Assembly (NCBI GenBank): GCA_046352935.1
Contig: JAXMGR010000013.1
Location: 1 to 64,000 of the forward strand
Source of the DNA: CAYWMY01 sp046352935
GTDB taxonomy: Bacteria; Pseudomonadota; Gammaproteobacteria; Steroidobacterales; Steroidobacteraceae
Direction of reading: 5' to 3'
DNA: 64,000 bases
The notes under the pieces are model-generated. The model was not told the origin of the DNA and searched no databases. It was given only the letters and a program-made list of their open reading frames with translations. The stretch's first letter is position 1. Every line of letters starts with the position of its first letter. This document shows, piece by piece, positions 44,308 through 53,453 of this stretch. The position numbers and the translations under genes are program-made.

Positions 44308-46731
44308 TTAGAACGCCGAACCCACCGTGAACTGGAAGCCCTCGGTCTCGTCCGCGAAATGCACCGCGTCGCCGCGCTTCTTGTTCAGCGGGAAGCCGAA
44401 GCTGAAGCGGAAGATGCCGAGGGGTGCGAGCCACTGGACCGCGAAGCCGGCCGATTGCCGCAGTTCACTGAACTTGAATTTGTAGTCTACCGGCGTCACC
44501 CCGTCCTTGCCGGTGAAATTGACACCGCCCGTCGAGAACACGTTGCCCATGTCGAAGAAGGCGCTGATGCGCGCGCTGGAACGCCACTTCTCGGGCACCG
44601 GGAACAGGATCTCGGCACGGCCCAGGACCTTGAGGTTGCCGCCGTACGGGTTGCCGTTGCTGTCCTTCGGGCCGAGCCGGCTCTCCGAGAATCCGCGCAC
44701 CGACTCGGGGCCGCCCGCGAAGAACAGCCGGAACGGCGGCAGCGCACTGGTGCTCCCGAAGGAGTCGCCATAGCCCACCTCGGCCGTGGTCGCGAGCGTC
44801 CAGCGTCCCCACAGGGGCACCAGTTTCAGGAACTCGTAGTTCGCCGTGTAGTACTTGACGTCGCTGCCGGGCACCGTGACCGAAAGGCTGAGTGCGTGGC
44901 GCATGCCGCGGTCGGCGAAGATCGCGCGGTTGCGCGTGTCGTAGGCCCAGCCCGCGACCAGCTCGAACGCCTTGAACTTCGTGCCGTAGACGGAATACGC
45001 GGGAACGAGCTGGTTGCCCGCATCGTCGAGCCGCGGCGGCACCGTGCGCTCGTAGCTCTTGCCATTCTCCCGCACCCAGTCGACCGCCTCGCGGGCGCTG
45101 TAGAGGCTCGTCACGATGAGGTCGGAGGTCTGCAGCACGCCGCCGAAGCGCAGCGACTGGTATTCGCTGATCGGATAGCCGTACTCGAGCGACGCCGAGC
45201 CGCTCTTCGTCTTGAAGTCCGACGAAGCCGACGTGAACTGCGTGATGTCGCGGTACTGCAGGCCGATCGTGCGCGCCACACCGTTGATGGAGGTGTACGG
45301 GTCCGTGTGCGAGAAGCTGTAGATCGTCGCGTAGCGGCCGGTCTGCAGCTCGAGCGCGATGCGCTCGCCGCGGCCCATGAAATTCGAGTGCACGAAGCTG
45401 CCGTTCAGGATCAGGGACTGCGACTCGGAGTAGCCCAGGCCGCCGCTGAACTGGCCCGGCAGGCCGTCCTTGATCGTGTAGTCGACGTCGACCAGGTCCG
45501 GCGTGCCCGGCACGGGCTTCGTCTCGAACTCGACCTTCTCGATGTAGGGCAGACGCTGGATACGCTCCTTCGAGCGCTCCAGCGCGTTGTTCGAGAGCCA
45601 GGAACCCTCGAGCTGGCGCATCTCGCGGCGCAGCACCTCGTCGTTGACGGCGTCGGTGCCGAGGAAGTTCACGCGGCGCACGTAGGCGCGGTGGCCCGGA
45701 TCGACGTAGAACGTCAGCGCGATCGTCTTCTTCTCCTCGTCGGGCTGCGGAACCGGCTCGACCTTGGCGAAGGCATAGCCGTCGGCGCCGAGACGCAGGT
45801 TGAAGAGCTCCTGCGTCTGCGTCACGAGTTTGCGCGAGAAGGTCTGCCCGGGTTTCACCTGGATCAGCGCCTGCAGTTCCGACTCGGGTACGACCATCGT
45901 GCCCGCGATCTTGACCTCGCTGATCTTGTAGACGTCGCCCTCCTTCACGTTGACCGTGATGAAGATGCGGTCCTTCTCCGGCGCGATCGCGACCTGGGTC
46001 GACTCGATCTCGAAATTCGCATAGCCGCGGTCCTGGTAGTACGAGCGGAGCTTCTCGAGGTCGCCCTGCAGCGACTCGCGCGAATAGCGGTCGTTCTGCT
46101 TGTACCAGGAGTTCCAGCGCGGCGTGTTGAGCTCGAAACCCTCGCGCAGCTCCTTGTCCTTGTACTTCGTGTTGCCGACGATGTTGATCTGGCGGATCTG
46201 CGCGCGCTTGCCCTCGACGACGTCGATGTTGACCTTGACCTTGTTGCCGGGCACGTCCTCGACCTTCGTGTCGATCTTCACCGCGTACTTGCCGCGGCTG
46301 AAGTACTGGTCGGTCATGTAGCCCTTGACCTCCTCCAGCACGCTGCGATCGAAGGTCTTGCCGGTCGCGAGGCCGACGTTGCGAAGGGACTTCTGCAGGT
46401 CCTCCGTCTTGATGTCCTTGTTGCCCTTGATCTCGAGGCTCTCGATGGAGGGCCGCTCGAGCACCGCGATGACGAGCGTGTCGCCGTCGCGCCGCATCTC
46501 GATGTCGCGGAAGAAGCCGGTCCCGAACAGCGCGCGCAGCGCCTCGCCGACGCGCCGCTGGTCGACCTGGTCGCCGATGTTCACGGGCAGGTAGTTGTAG
46601 ACGGTGCCCTCGGAAATGCGCTGCAGGCCCTCGATCCTGATGTCGCGTACCGTGAAAGAGCCGTCGTCCTGCTGGGCGAGGGCGGCATGGGCATTGACGA
46701 GCAGAATGCTGCCGACGAGCTTGCGAAGCAT
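44308..46731 (-). CDS. bamA: outer membrane protein assembly factor BamA
   Basis: This is the core of the machine that inserts beta-barrel proteins. It has 807 residues: a signal peptide of about 19 (ending HAALAQ), five POTRA domains (about 25-420; FTVRDIRIEGLQRISEGTV starts the first), and the 16-stranded barrel with the family motif GGPESVRGFSESRLGPKD (the conserved VRGF loop). The last residue is Phe (FTVGSAF), the standard outer-membrane signal. The ATG at 46731 was chosen over one 17 codons upstream because it begins the signal peptide directly. It is downstream of rseP by 13 bases. Confidence 0.97.
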   Translation of the reverse strand: MLRKLVGSILLVNAHAALAQQDDGSFTVRDIRIEGLQRISEGTVYNYLPVNIGDQVDQRRVGEALRALFGTGFFRDIEMRRDGDTLVIAVLERPSIESLEIKGNKDIKTEDLQKSLRNVGLATGKTFDRSVLEEVKGYMTDQYFSRGKYAVKIDTKVEDVPGNKVKVNIDVVEGKRAQIRQINIVGNTKYKDKELREGFELNTPRWNSWYKQNDRYSRESLQGDLEKLRSYYQDRGYANFEIESTQVAIAPEKDRIFITVNVKEGDVYKISEVKIAGTMVVPESELQALIQVKPGQTFSRKLVTQTQELFNLRLGADGYAFAKVEPVPQPDEEKKTIALTFYVDPGHRAYVRRVNFLGTDAVNDEVLRREMRQLEGSWLSNNALERSKERIQRLPYIEKVEFETKPVPGTPDLVDVDYTIKDGLPGQFSGGLGYSESQSLILNGSFVHSNFMGRGERIALELQTGRYATIYSFSHTDPYTSINGVARTIGLQYRDITQFTSASSDFKTKSGSASLEYGYPISEYQSLRFGGVLQTSDLIVTSLYSAREAVDWVRENGKSYERTVPPRLDDAGNQLVPAYSVYGTKFKAFELVAGWAYDTRNRAIFADRGMRHALSLSVTVPGSDVKYYTANYEFLKLVPLWGRWTLATTAEVGYGDSFGSTSALPPFRLFFAGGPESVRGFSESRLGPKDSNGNPYGGNLKVLGRAEILFPVPEKWRSSARISAFFDMGNVFSTGGVNFTGKDGVTPVDYKFKFSELRQSAGFAVQWLAPLGIFRFSFGFPLNKKRGDAVHFADETEGFQFTVGSAF

Positions 46732-46744
46732 GCGGGATGGATTC

Positions 46745-48115
46745 CTAGCCGAACAGGCGCGAGAGATCGTTGTAGAAGGCAAGCCCCATCAGCGCCACGA
46801 GCACGGCGATGCCGAGCTTCTGTCCGAGCAGCTGGACTTCGTCGGACAGCGGTCTCCCCTTCAGAAGTTCCGCGAGCTGGTAGAGGATCTGGCCGCCGTC
46901 GAGGACGGGAACGGGCAGCAGGTTCAGGACGCCGAGCGAAATGCTGATCAGCGCGAGGAAGCCGAGGAAGTATCCGGGTCCCTCGGTGGCGGTCACGCCC
47001 GCGTACTGCGCGATGTTGATCGGACCGGAGATGTTCTTGACCGAGACGTCGCCCGTGATCATGCGGACGAGGAAGCGGATCGTGAGTACGCTCTTCTCCC
47101 AGGTCTCCCGCACGGCCGGTGCGACGGCCGCGAGCGGACCGAAGCGTTCCTCGGTGAGCATCTCGTCCGGGAAACGCGCCTCGCCGCGGGGCGTGATGCC
47201 GATCCGGCCGATGCGCCTGCCGTCCTCCTCGTCGCTGCGCGCGACGACGACGACCTCGCGCCGCGTCTCGCCGCGCACCACACCGAGCCGCAGCGCGGCG
47301 CCGGGGCGCGCGCGCACCTGGTGCAGGAATTCGGTGAAATCGCCGATCGCCACGCCGTCGATCGCGACGATGCGGTCGTCGACCGCGAGTCCCGCGCGCG
47401 CCGCCGGACCGTCCGGTTCCAGCCGCCCGACGACCACGGGCATGGGCGGCATCCAGAAGGAGAAGCCCAGCCCGCGCAGCAGCTCACCCGGCTCGGTGAG
47501 CTGCAGGCGCCGCTCCTCGGGAACCGCGAGCGAGACATGTCGTCGCCCCCCGTCCGGTCGCGCGACCACGATCGGGATCCCGCCCTCGTCCAGCATCGCA
47601 TCGAGGATCGTGATGACGGCGGCCTCGCGCGTCGGCACCGGCCGGCCCGCAACGGACACGAGCGTGTCGTCCGCCACGAGCCCCGCCCGCGCAGCCGGCG
47701 AGTCCGCGGTGACCGTACCGATCACGGGCCTGAGCCCGGGGACGCCGTACATGAACAGCGCCCAGAACGCGACGATGGCGAAGACGAAGTTGGCGGCCGG
47801 CCCCGCGACCAGCACCGCGATCCGGTGCAGGACCGGACGACGCGCGAAAGCCCGGTCCGCCTCCGCCTCGGGCACCGGCCCCTCGCGCTCGTCCAGCAGC
47901 TTCACGTAGCCGCCGAGCGGGATGGCGGCGAGGACGTACTCGATGTCGTCGGGCCCCGCACGGCGCGACCACAGTGCACGTCCGAAACCGATCGAGAAAC
48001 GCAGCACCCTGAAGCCGAGGCGGCGGGCAACCCAGAAATGCCCGAACTCGTGCACGGCGACCAGCAGGCCGATGGCGACGACGAAGGCAACGACGGAAAC
48101 GAGGACGGCGCTCAT
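46745..48115 (-). CDS. rseP: site-2 zinc metalloprotease RseP
   Basis: This intramembrane protease makes the second cut in RseA (encoded at 1184-1846) after DegS, releasing sigma-E. The 456-residue product has the zinc-site VAVHEFGHFWVARRLG in the first membrane helix, two PDZ domains in the periplasmic loop (GVPGLRPVIGTVTADSPA and PVVVGRLEPDGPAARAGLAV), and the third-ligand motif NLLPVPVLDGGQI in a later helix. Its start overlaps the dxr stop by four bases. The order dxr-rseP-bamA-skp is conserved. Confidence 0.96.
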   Translation of the reverse strand: MSAVLVSVVAFVVAIGLLVAVHEFGHFWVARRLGFRVLRFSIGFGRALWSRRAGPDDIEYVLAAIPLGGYVKLLDEREGPVPEAEADRAFARRPVLHRIAVLVAGPAANFVFAIVAFWALFMYGVPGLRPVIGTVTADSPAARAGLVADDTLVSVAGRPVPTREAAVITILDAMLDEGGIPIVVARPDGGRRHVSLAVPEERRLQLTEPGELLRGLGFSFWMPPMPVVVGRLEPDGPAARAGLAVDDRIVAIDGVAIGDFTEFLHQVRARPGAALRLGVVRGETRREVVVVARSDEEDGRRIGRIGITPRGEARFPDEMLTEERFGPLAAVAPAVRETWEKSVLTIRFLVRMITGDVSVKNISGPINIAQYAGVTATEGPGYFLGFLALISISLGVLNLLPVPVLDGGQILYQLAELLKGRPLSDEVQLLGQKLGIAVLVALMGLAFYNDLSRLFG

Positions 48116-49302
48116 GCTGCCGTCACCGCGTGGCGCGCGAGCAACGCCGACGCGGCATCGCGCGCCCGTGCATCTGCTGACAGCACGTCATCGATACTCG
48201 TGACCGGTGTCGTCTCATGCACGTCGAGCACGCCCTCAATGACCGCCGGAATGCCGGGAAAGTTCAGCTGCCCGGCCAGAAATGCCGCGACCGCCACCTC
48301 GTTCGCCGCATTGAGGGCGGCCGGTGCGGTCCCGCCCGTCAGCGCCGCGGTCCGCGCCAGCCGCAGGCACGGGAACCGTTCCAGGTCCGGGGTTTCGAAA
48401 TCGAGCCGCCCCAGCCCGACCAGATCGAGTGATTCTACACCGGAGTCGATCCGGTCCGGCCAAGCCAGCGCCTGGGCGATCGGCGTGCGCATGTCGGGAT
48501 TGCCGAGTTCCGCCAGCACGGAGCCGTCGACGTACTCGACCAGTGAATGGACGACGCTCTGCGGATGCACGACCACCTCGACCCGCGCGGGGGGCACCGC
48601 GAAGAGGTGGCAGGCCTCGATGATCTCGAGCCCCTTGTTCATGAGCGTGGCGGAATCCACGGAGATCTTCCGGCCCATGTTCCAGCGCGGATGCGCGACG
48701 GCCTGAGCCGGAGTCACCCGTGCGAGATCGGCCGCAGGGGTCGTGCGGAACGGCCCTCCCGATGCCGTGAGCAGGATGCGTCGCACACCGGGAGCGGTCT
48801 CCCCCGCGCGCGCGTCCGCCGGCATGCACTGGAAGATGGCGTTGTGTTCGCTGTCGATCGGCAGCAGCGTCGCCCCGCCCGCCCGGACCGCTTCCAGCAG
48901 CAGGTGACCGGCGCAGACCAGCGCTTCCTTGTTCGCGAGCAGCACGCGCTTGCCGGCGTGCGCAGCAGCCAGCGTGGGCAGCAGCCCGGCGGCGCCGACG
49001 ATCGCCGCCATGACGATGTCGACGTCCTCGCGTGCGGCAACCTCTTCCAGCGCGCGCGTGCCGCAGAGCACACGCGTCGGCAGGCCCGCATCCGCGACCG
49101 TCCGGGCGAGGCGTCCGGCCGCGTCCGCATCGACCATGACCGCGCATTCCGGACGATGGATCAGGCACTGGGCGGCGAGGCCGCGATCGTCGCTCGCGCC
49201 CGTCAGCGCCACGACGCGGTAGCGGTCCGGATGTCGCCCGATCACATCGAGCGTGCTGCGGCCGATGGACCCGGTCGCGCCGAGGATCGTCACCGATTTC
49301 AT
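48112..49302 (-). CDS. dxr: 1-deoxy-D-xylulose 5-phosphate reductoisomerase
   Basis: This is the first committed enzyme of the MEP isoprenoid pathway. The 396-residue product has the NADPH-binding TILGATGSIGRSTLDVIGRH, the LANKEALVCAG segment and the metal/substrate region IDSEHNAIFQCM (Asp/Glu ligands), then ASGGPFR and HPRWNMGRKISVDSATLMNK. The ATG at 49302 overlaps the cdsA stop as ATGA. Together with IspD and IspF (20314-21488) three MEP enzymes are in this window. Confidence 0.97.
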   Translation of the reverse strand: MKSVTILGATGSIGRSTLDVIGRHPDRYRVVALTGASDDRGLAAQCLIHRPECAVMVDADAAGRLARTVADAGLPTRVLCGTRALEEVAAREDVDIVMAAIVGAAGLLPTLAAAHAGKRVLLANKEALVCAGHLLLEAVRAGGATLLPIDSEHNAIFQCMPADARAGETAPGVRRILLTASGGPFRTTPAADLARVTPAQAVAHPRWNMGRKISVDSATLMNKGLEIIEACHLFAVPPARVEVVVHPQSVVHSLVEYVDGSVLAELGNPDMRTPIAQALAWPDRIDSGVESLDLVGLGRLDFETPDLERFPCLRLARTAALTGGTAPAALNAANEVAVAAFLAGQLNFPGIPAVIEGVLDVHETTPVTSIDDVLSADARARDAASALLARHAVTAA

Positions 49303-50102
49303 CGCAGTTCCCCGAGCAGCGCGAGGCCGAGCGTCAGCAGCGGGACGGCCGCGGTGAGGCTGTCGATGCGGTCCAGCACGCCGCCGTGGCCCGGCAGCAG
49401 GCTGCCCGAATCCTTGAGGCCGGCGTGGCGCTTGAAGAGGCTCTCGGCCAGGTCGCCGACGACGGACACCACGATCGTCGCGGCACTGAGTGCGAGGAAG
49501 GCCGCCTGCGGCAGACCGAAGTGGCGATTCGCGAGCCAGGCGACCAGCATCGCTGCGAGGAAGCCACCGAAGACACCCTCCCACGTCTTCTTCGGACTGA
49601 CCCGCGGCGCGAGCGGCACGCGCCCGAAACGACGGCCGGCGAAGTAGGCGCCCGTGTCGGCTGCGGCGACCAGTCCTATCGCGAACAGCAGCAGCCAGGG
49701 TCCGCGCGGACTGCCGGCGTAGAGGCACGCCGTCGCGAGCCATGCGGGTGCCAGCGTCACGAGCCCCGCCGCAGCGGCGGCCAGGCGACCGCCACGCTCC
49801 GGCGCCAGGACGATCCACAACAGCGCCACGAACCACCACAGCATCGCGGCCCCGAGGACGGCGACGAGCCCGGCGGGTGTCGCTGCGACGACATGGAGCA
49901 GCAGGCAGGTCGCGGCGACCAGCAGCGCATAGCCCGCCTTCGCCGGCGCCGCCGCGAGCCCTGCGAAACCGGCCCACTCGATCGCCGCGAGACCGAACAC
50001 GAACGCGAGCACCACCGCGGCCCAGACGGCCGGCAGCCACAGCAGTGCGGCGAGGAGCGCGGCGAGCAGGGCAATGCCCGTCAGTATGCGTTCGCGCAGC
50101 AT
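49299..50102 (-). CDS. cdsA: phosphatidate cytidylyltransferase
   Basis: This integral membrane enzyme makes CDP-diacylglycerol for phospholipids. The 267-residue product has about eight hydrophobic segments; SPKKTWEGVFGGF and the CDS signature SLFKRHAGLKDSGSLLPGHG, followed by GVLDRIDSL, are both present. The start overlaps the uppS stop by one base (TGATG) and its stop overlaps dxr. Confidence 0.95.
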   Translation of the reverse strand: MLRERILTGIALLAALLAALLWLPAVWAAVVLAFVFGLAAIEWAGFAGLAAAPAKAGYALLVAATCLLLHVVAATPAGLVAVLGAAMLWWFVALLWIVLAPERGGRLAAAAAGLVTLAPAWLATACLYAGSPRGPWLLLFAIGLVAAADTGAYFAGRRFGRVPLAPRVSPKKTWEGVFGGFLAAMLVAWLANRHFGLPQAAFLALSAATIVVSVVGDLAESLFKRHAGLKDSGSLLPGHGGVLDRIDSLTAAVPLLTLGLALLGELR

Positions 50103-50821
50103 CAGCGGACCTGCTCGGAGGTCATGCCGTAGCGGCGCTCGCGCGCCGCAAAGTGGCCGATGGCGCGGTCGAACTCGGCCGCATCGAAATCGGGCCAGAG
50201 CGTCGGAGTGAAATACAGCTCGGCATAAGCGAGATTCCACAGCAGGAAATTGCTGATGCGCTGCTCGCCGCCCGTGCGGATGAAGAGGTCCGGATCCGGC
50301 CGCTCGCCGAGCGCGAGCCCGGCGGCGAAGATCCGCTCGTCGATCGACGCGGGATCCAGGCGGCCCGCGCCCGCCTCGACCGCCAGACGACGCGCGGCCT
50401 CGACGATGTCCCAGCGCCCTCCGTAACCGATGGCGACGACGAGTTCGAGCCGCGTGTTCGCCACCGTGCGCTCCTCGGCGGCCGACATGCGCTCGCGCAG
50501 CTCGCGGGCGAGACCGCCGCGGTCCCCGATGAAGCACAGGCGCACACCGCTGGCATCGAGCTCGGCGACCTCGGCATCGAGCAGATCGAGGAACAGCCGC
50601 ATGAGCGCGCCGACCTCGTCGGGCGGGCGGCGCCAGTTCTCGCTCGAGAACGCGAACAGCGTCAGGTAGCGGATGCCGGCCCCTGCGGCGTGGCGCACCG
50701 CCGCGCGCACGGCGCCGGCGCCGGCGCGATGCCCTGCGGCCCGCGGCAGCAGCCGCCGGCGCGCCCAGCGACCGTTGCCGTCCATGACGATCGCCACGTG
50801 GAGCGGCACGTCCCGCGTCAT
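50102..50821 (-). CDS. uppS: undecaprenyl diphosphate synthase
   Basis: This cis-prenyltransferase makes the C55 carrier for peptidoglycan and O-antigen. The 239 residues have HVAIVMDGNGRWARRR (catalytic Asp), TLFAFSSENWRRP, the ELVVAIGYGGRWDIVEA segment and DLFIRTGGEQRISNFLLWNL. The ATG at 50821 is at the family position. The 146 bases separating it from frr include a hairpin over the frr stop. Confidence 0.96.
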   Translation of the reverse strand: MTRDVPLHVAIVMDGNGRWARRRLLPRAAGHRAGAGAVRAAVRHAAGAGIRYLTLFAFSSENWRRPPDEVGALMRLFLDLLDAEVAELDASGVRLCFIGDRGGLARELRERMSAAEERTVANTRLELVVAIGYGGRWDIVEAARRLAVEAGAGRLDPASIDERIFAAGLALGERPDPDLFIRTGGEQRISNFLLWNLAYAELYFTPTLWPDFDAAEFDRAIGHFAARERRYGMTSEQVR

Positions 50822-50927
50822 GGCGACACCGCACCCGCGGGTCCGCGTACCCGCCGCACCCCGGAGCACCGGCCTCGCCGGATCGCGTCTGTTTGCCTGG
50901 CGTCGCGACTCATGGGCGGCAACCGGA

Positions 50928-50971
50928 CTAGGGCCTGTTCGCACGACAGGCGTCGTGCGGACCGGCGCTAG
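50928..50971. promoter_or_regulatory. hairpin spanning the frr stop codon
   Basis: Two 20-base arms (50928-50947 and 50952-50971) match at about 16 positions, with a perfect CGCACGAC/GTCGTGCG core (8 bp) around a 4-base loop. The frr TAG stop lies inside the distal arm. No U-run follows on the minus strand, so it is more likely to affect mRNA decay or uppS expression than to be a classical terminator. Confidence 0.55.
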
Positions 50972-51525
50972 ACGTGCATCATTTCCTTCTCTTTCTCGGC
51001 CAGGACCGCTTCGACCTCGGCGACGAAACGGTCCGTGAGCTTCTGCACGTCTTCCTGCGCCCGCCGCTCGTCGTCCTGCGGGATCATCTTTTCCTTGAGC
51101 ATGTCCTTGAGGTCGTTCATGACGTCGCGACGCACGTTGCGCACCGCGACACGCGCGTGCTCCGCCTCCCCGCGTGCGTGTTTCGTCAGGTCGCGGCGGC
51201 GCTCCTCCGTCATCGGCGGCATCGGCAGACGGATCACCTGACCCGCGGTGTTCGGCGTCAGGCCGAGATCCGACTTGAAGATGGCCTTCTCGACGGCGCC
51301 GACCATGGACTTGTCCCACGGCGTGATCACCAGCGTGCGGGCGTCCTCGACGGTCACGCTCGCCACCTGGTTGATGGGCATCTCCGACCCGTAGTACTCC
51401 ACCTTCAGCGCGTCCAGCAGGCCGACGTTGGCCCGTCCCGTGCGCATCTTGCGCAGGGACTCGCGGAATGCCGCCACGCACTTCGCCATGCGGTCGGCCG
51501 CGTCCTTCTTGAGTTCCTCGAGCAT
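50968..51525 (-). CDS. frr: ribosome recycling factor
   Basis: This factor splits the post-termination ribosome with EF-G. The 185-residue product has a long three-helix bundle with FRESLRKMRTGRANVGLLDA, VEYYGSEMPINQVASVTVED and LPMPPMTEERRRDLTKHARG at the expected places. It lies 22 bases after pyrH. Confidence 0.97.
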   Translation of the reverse strand: MLEELKKDAADRMAKCVAAFRESLRKMRTGRANVGLLDALKVEYYGSEMPINQVASVTVEDARTLVITPWDKSMVGAVEKAIFKSDLGLTPNTAGQVIRLPMPPMTEERRRDLTKHARGEAEHARVAVRNVRRDVMNDLKDMLKEKMIPQDDERRAQEDVQKLTDRFVAEVEAVLAEKEKEMMHV

Positions 51526-51547
51526 CGTCTCTCCCCCCGGGACGGCC

Positions 51548-52282
51548 TCAGCCGCCGTTCGTCACCAGAGTGCCGACGTCCTCGCCATCGATGATGCGGA
51601 TCAGGTCGCCGGGATTGAACAGATTGAACACGCGCAGCGGCAGGTTGTTGTCGCGGCACATCACGATCGCCGTCGCATCCATCACGTTGAGGCGGTCGGT
51701 CAGCACGCGGTCGAACGACAGCCGCGCATAGCGCTCGGCCCGCGGGTTGCGCATCGGATCGTCCGTGTAGACGCCGTTGACCTTGGTCGCCTTCAGCAGC
51801 AGATCCGCGCCGATCTCGATCGCGCGCAGCGATGCGGCGGTGTCCGTCGTGAAGAACGGGTTGCCGGTGCCGGCCGCGAAGATCACGACCCTGCCCTTCT
51901 CGAGGTGCCGGAGCGCACGACGACGGATGAAGTCCTCGCAGACCTGCTGGATGCGCAGCGCCGACTGCACGCGCGTCCACACCCCGAGCGACTCGAGCGC
52001 GTCCTGCAGCGCCAGCGCGTTCATGATCGTCGCGAGCATGCCCATGTGGTCGCCGGTGACGCGGTCCATGCCCGCACGGGCGAGCCCCGCACCGCGGAAG
52101 ATGTTGCCGCCACCGATGACGACGGCGACCTGCACACCCTTGGCCATGACGTCGCGGATCTCGCCCGCGACGCGCTTGAGCATGGCGGGGTCGATGCCGT
52201 AATCCTCGCCCCCGAGCAGCGCCTCGCCGCTCAGCTTGAGCAGGATGCGCCTCGCCGGCCGTGCCGGCTCGCTGTCGCTCAT
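51548..52282 (-). CDS. pyrH: uridylate kinase
   Basis: This enzyme phosphorylates UMP to UDP. The 244-residue product has ILLKLSGEALLGG, VIGGGNIFRGAGLA, DHMGMLATIMNALALQDAL, and FAAGTGNPFFTTDTAASLRA, all PyrH hallmarks. The ATG at 52282 is preceded by GGGAG at five bases spacing; an in-frame ATG at 52309 is possible but lacks a ribosome site. An intrinsic terminator (52376-52402) precedes it, so it may have its own promoter or depend on read-through from tsf. Confidence 0.96.
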   Translation of the reverse strand: MSDSEPARPARRILLKLSGEALLGGEDYGIDPAMLKRVAGEIRDVMAKGVQVAVVIGGGNIFRGAGLARAGMDRVTGDHMGMLATIMNALALQDALESLGVWTRVQSALRIQQVCEDFIRRRALRHLEKGRVVIFAAGTGNPFFTTDTAASLRAIEIGADLLLKATKVNGVYTDDPMRNPRAERYARLSFDRVLTDRLNVMDATAIVMCRDNNLPLRVFNLFNPGDLIRIIDGEDVGTLVTNGG

Positions 52283-52375
52283 GCTGTCTCCCGCCTCGTT
52301 CCTGTCCACGGTGCCCCCGACGGGCCGCGATTATACGGGATGCCCTGCCGGTCTCCCGCACCGGCCGCCCCGCAC

Positions 52376-52402
52376 GAAAAGAACCCCGCCTGAGCGGGGT
52401 TC
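52376..52402 (-). terminator. intrinsic terminator after tsf
   Basis: On the minus strand GAACCCCGC-TCAG-GCGGGGTTC is a perfect 9 bp stem with a 4-base loop, followed by TTTTC. It lies about 35 bases after the tsf stop and separates rpsB-tsf from pyrH, as in E. coli. Confidence 0.88.
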
Positions 52403-52437
52403 CTGTCGTCGCGGCACGCGGTCCGGAATCCTCCGGC

Positions 52438-53340
52438 TCAGTGCCTGGCCTCGGCGGCCTTGACCTGCGCCATGACCTCGTCGGCGAAATTCTCCTGCTT
52501 CTTCTCGATGCCCTCGCCGACCTCGAAACGCACGAAACCCGTGACCTGGGCGTCGGCGGCCTTCAGCAGCTTCTCGACGCTGGTGTCCGGATCCTTCACG
52601 AACGGCTGCCCCACGAGGCAGATCTCGTCGAGGAACTTGCGTACGCGGCCCTCGCTGATCTTCGCGAGGATCTCGATCGGCTTGCCCTTGTTCTTCTCGT
52701 CCTGTGCGGCCTGCGCGACCAGGATCTCCCGCTCCTTGGCGACCACCTCGGCCGGCACGTTCGCGGGTGCGACGTAGGCCGGGTTCGACGCCGCGACGTG
52801 CATGGCGAGGTCGCGCGCCAGCGGCTCGTCACCGCCCTTCAGCGCCACGAGCGTTGCGATGCGCGTGCCGTGCACGTAGCTGCCGAGCACCGTCGGTGCA
52901 TCGAGAAGGGCCGCGCGGCGCACGGCGATGTTCTCGCCGATGCGCGCCACGAGCGCGCGGCGGCATTCCTCGACGGTCTCGCCGGAGGACAGCTTCAGCG
53001 TGCCGATGGCCGCGACGTCGGTGCAGCGCGCGGCGAGCGCGGCGCGGGCGACGTCGGTGGCGAAACCACGGAAATCGTTCTCGCGCGCGACGAAGTCGGT
53101 CTCGCAGTTCACCTCGACCATCACCGCGGAACGTCCGTCGGCGGCACGCTCGATCACGAGCGTACCCTCGGCGGCGACGCGCGCGGCCTTCTTGTCCGCC
53201 TTGGCGAGGCCCGCCTTGCGCATGAGTTCGGCGGCGGCATCCAGATCGCCGTTCGTCTCGGTCAGCGCGCGCTTGCACTCCATCATGCCGGCGCCCGTGC
53301 GCTCACGCAGCTGTTTGACGGCATCAGCCGTAATCGCCAT
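52438..53340 (-). CDS. tsf: translation elongation factor Ts
   Basis: This is the nucleotide-exchange factor for EF-Tu. The 300-residue product has the N-terminal RERTGAGMMECKRALTETNG (UBA-like) domain, then the core with EVNCETDFVARENDFRGFA and the C-terminal module RKFLDEICLVGQPFVKDP. It is downstream of rpsB with a 113-base spacer containing two GC hairpins. Confidence 0.97.
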   Translation of the reverse strand: MAITADAVKQLRERTGAGMMECKRALTETNGDLDAAAELMRKAGLAKADKKAARVAAEGTLVIERAADGRSAVMVEVNCETDFVARENDFRGFATDVARAALAARCTDVAAIGTLKLSSGETVEECRRALVARIGENIAVRRAALLDAPTVLGSYVHGTRIATLVALKGGDEPLARDLAMHVAASNPAYVAPANVPAEVVAKEREILVAQAAQDEKNKGKPIEILAKISEGRVRKFLDEICLVGQPFVKDPDTSVEKLLKAADAQVTGFVRFEVGEGIEKKQENFADEVMAQVKAAEARH

Positions 53341-53365
53341 GGGAACATCTCCTGCTGTCGAATGG

Positions 53366-53429
53366 TCCCGGGACGCGACGGCGTCCCGGGAACCCTGTGA
53401 TCGGAACGGCGGCAGCCCGTGCGCCGCCG
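53366..53429. promoter_or_regulatory. two GC-rich hairpins between rpsB and tsf
   Basis: A perfect 11 bp stem (53366-53376 with 53381-53391, TCCCGGGACGC, 4-base loop) and a 7 bp stem (53407-53413 with 53423-53429, CGGCGGC/GCCGCCG) lie in the 113-base intercistronic region. Neither has a U-run. In E. coli a partial terminator here lowers tsf relative to rpsB; these stems could do a similar job or be mRNA-stability elements. Confidence 0.5.
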
Positions 53430-53453
53430 GATTCGAGTCCGTGCGACCGCGCT

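Noticed and set aside
44293..46947. Long plus-strand open frame opposite bamA
   Set aside because: Antisense artefact of GC-rich third codon positions; BamA on the minus strand is complete, with signal peptide and terminal Phe.
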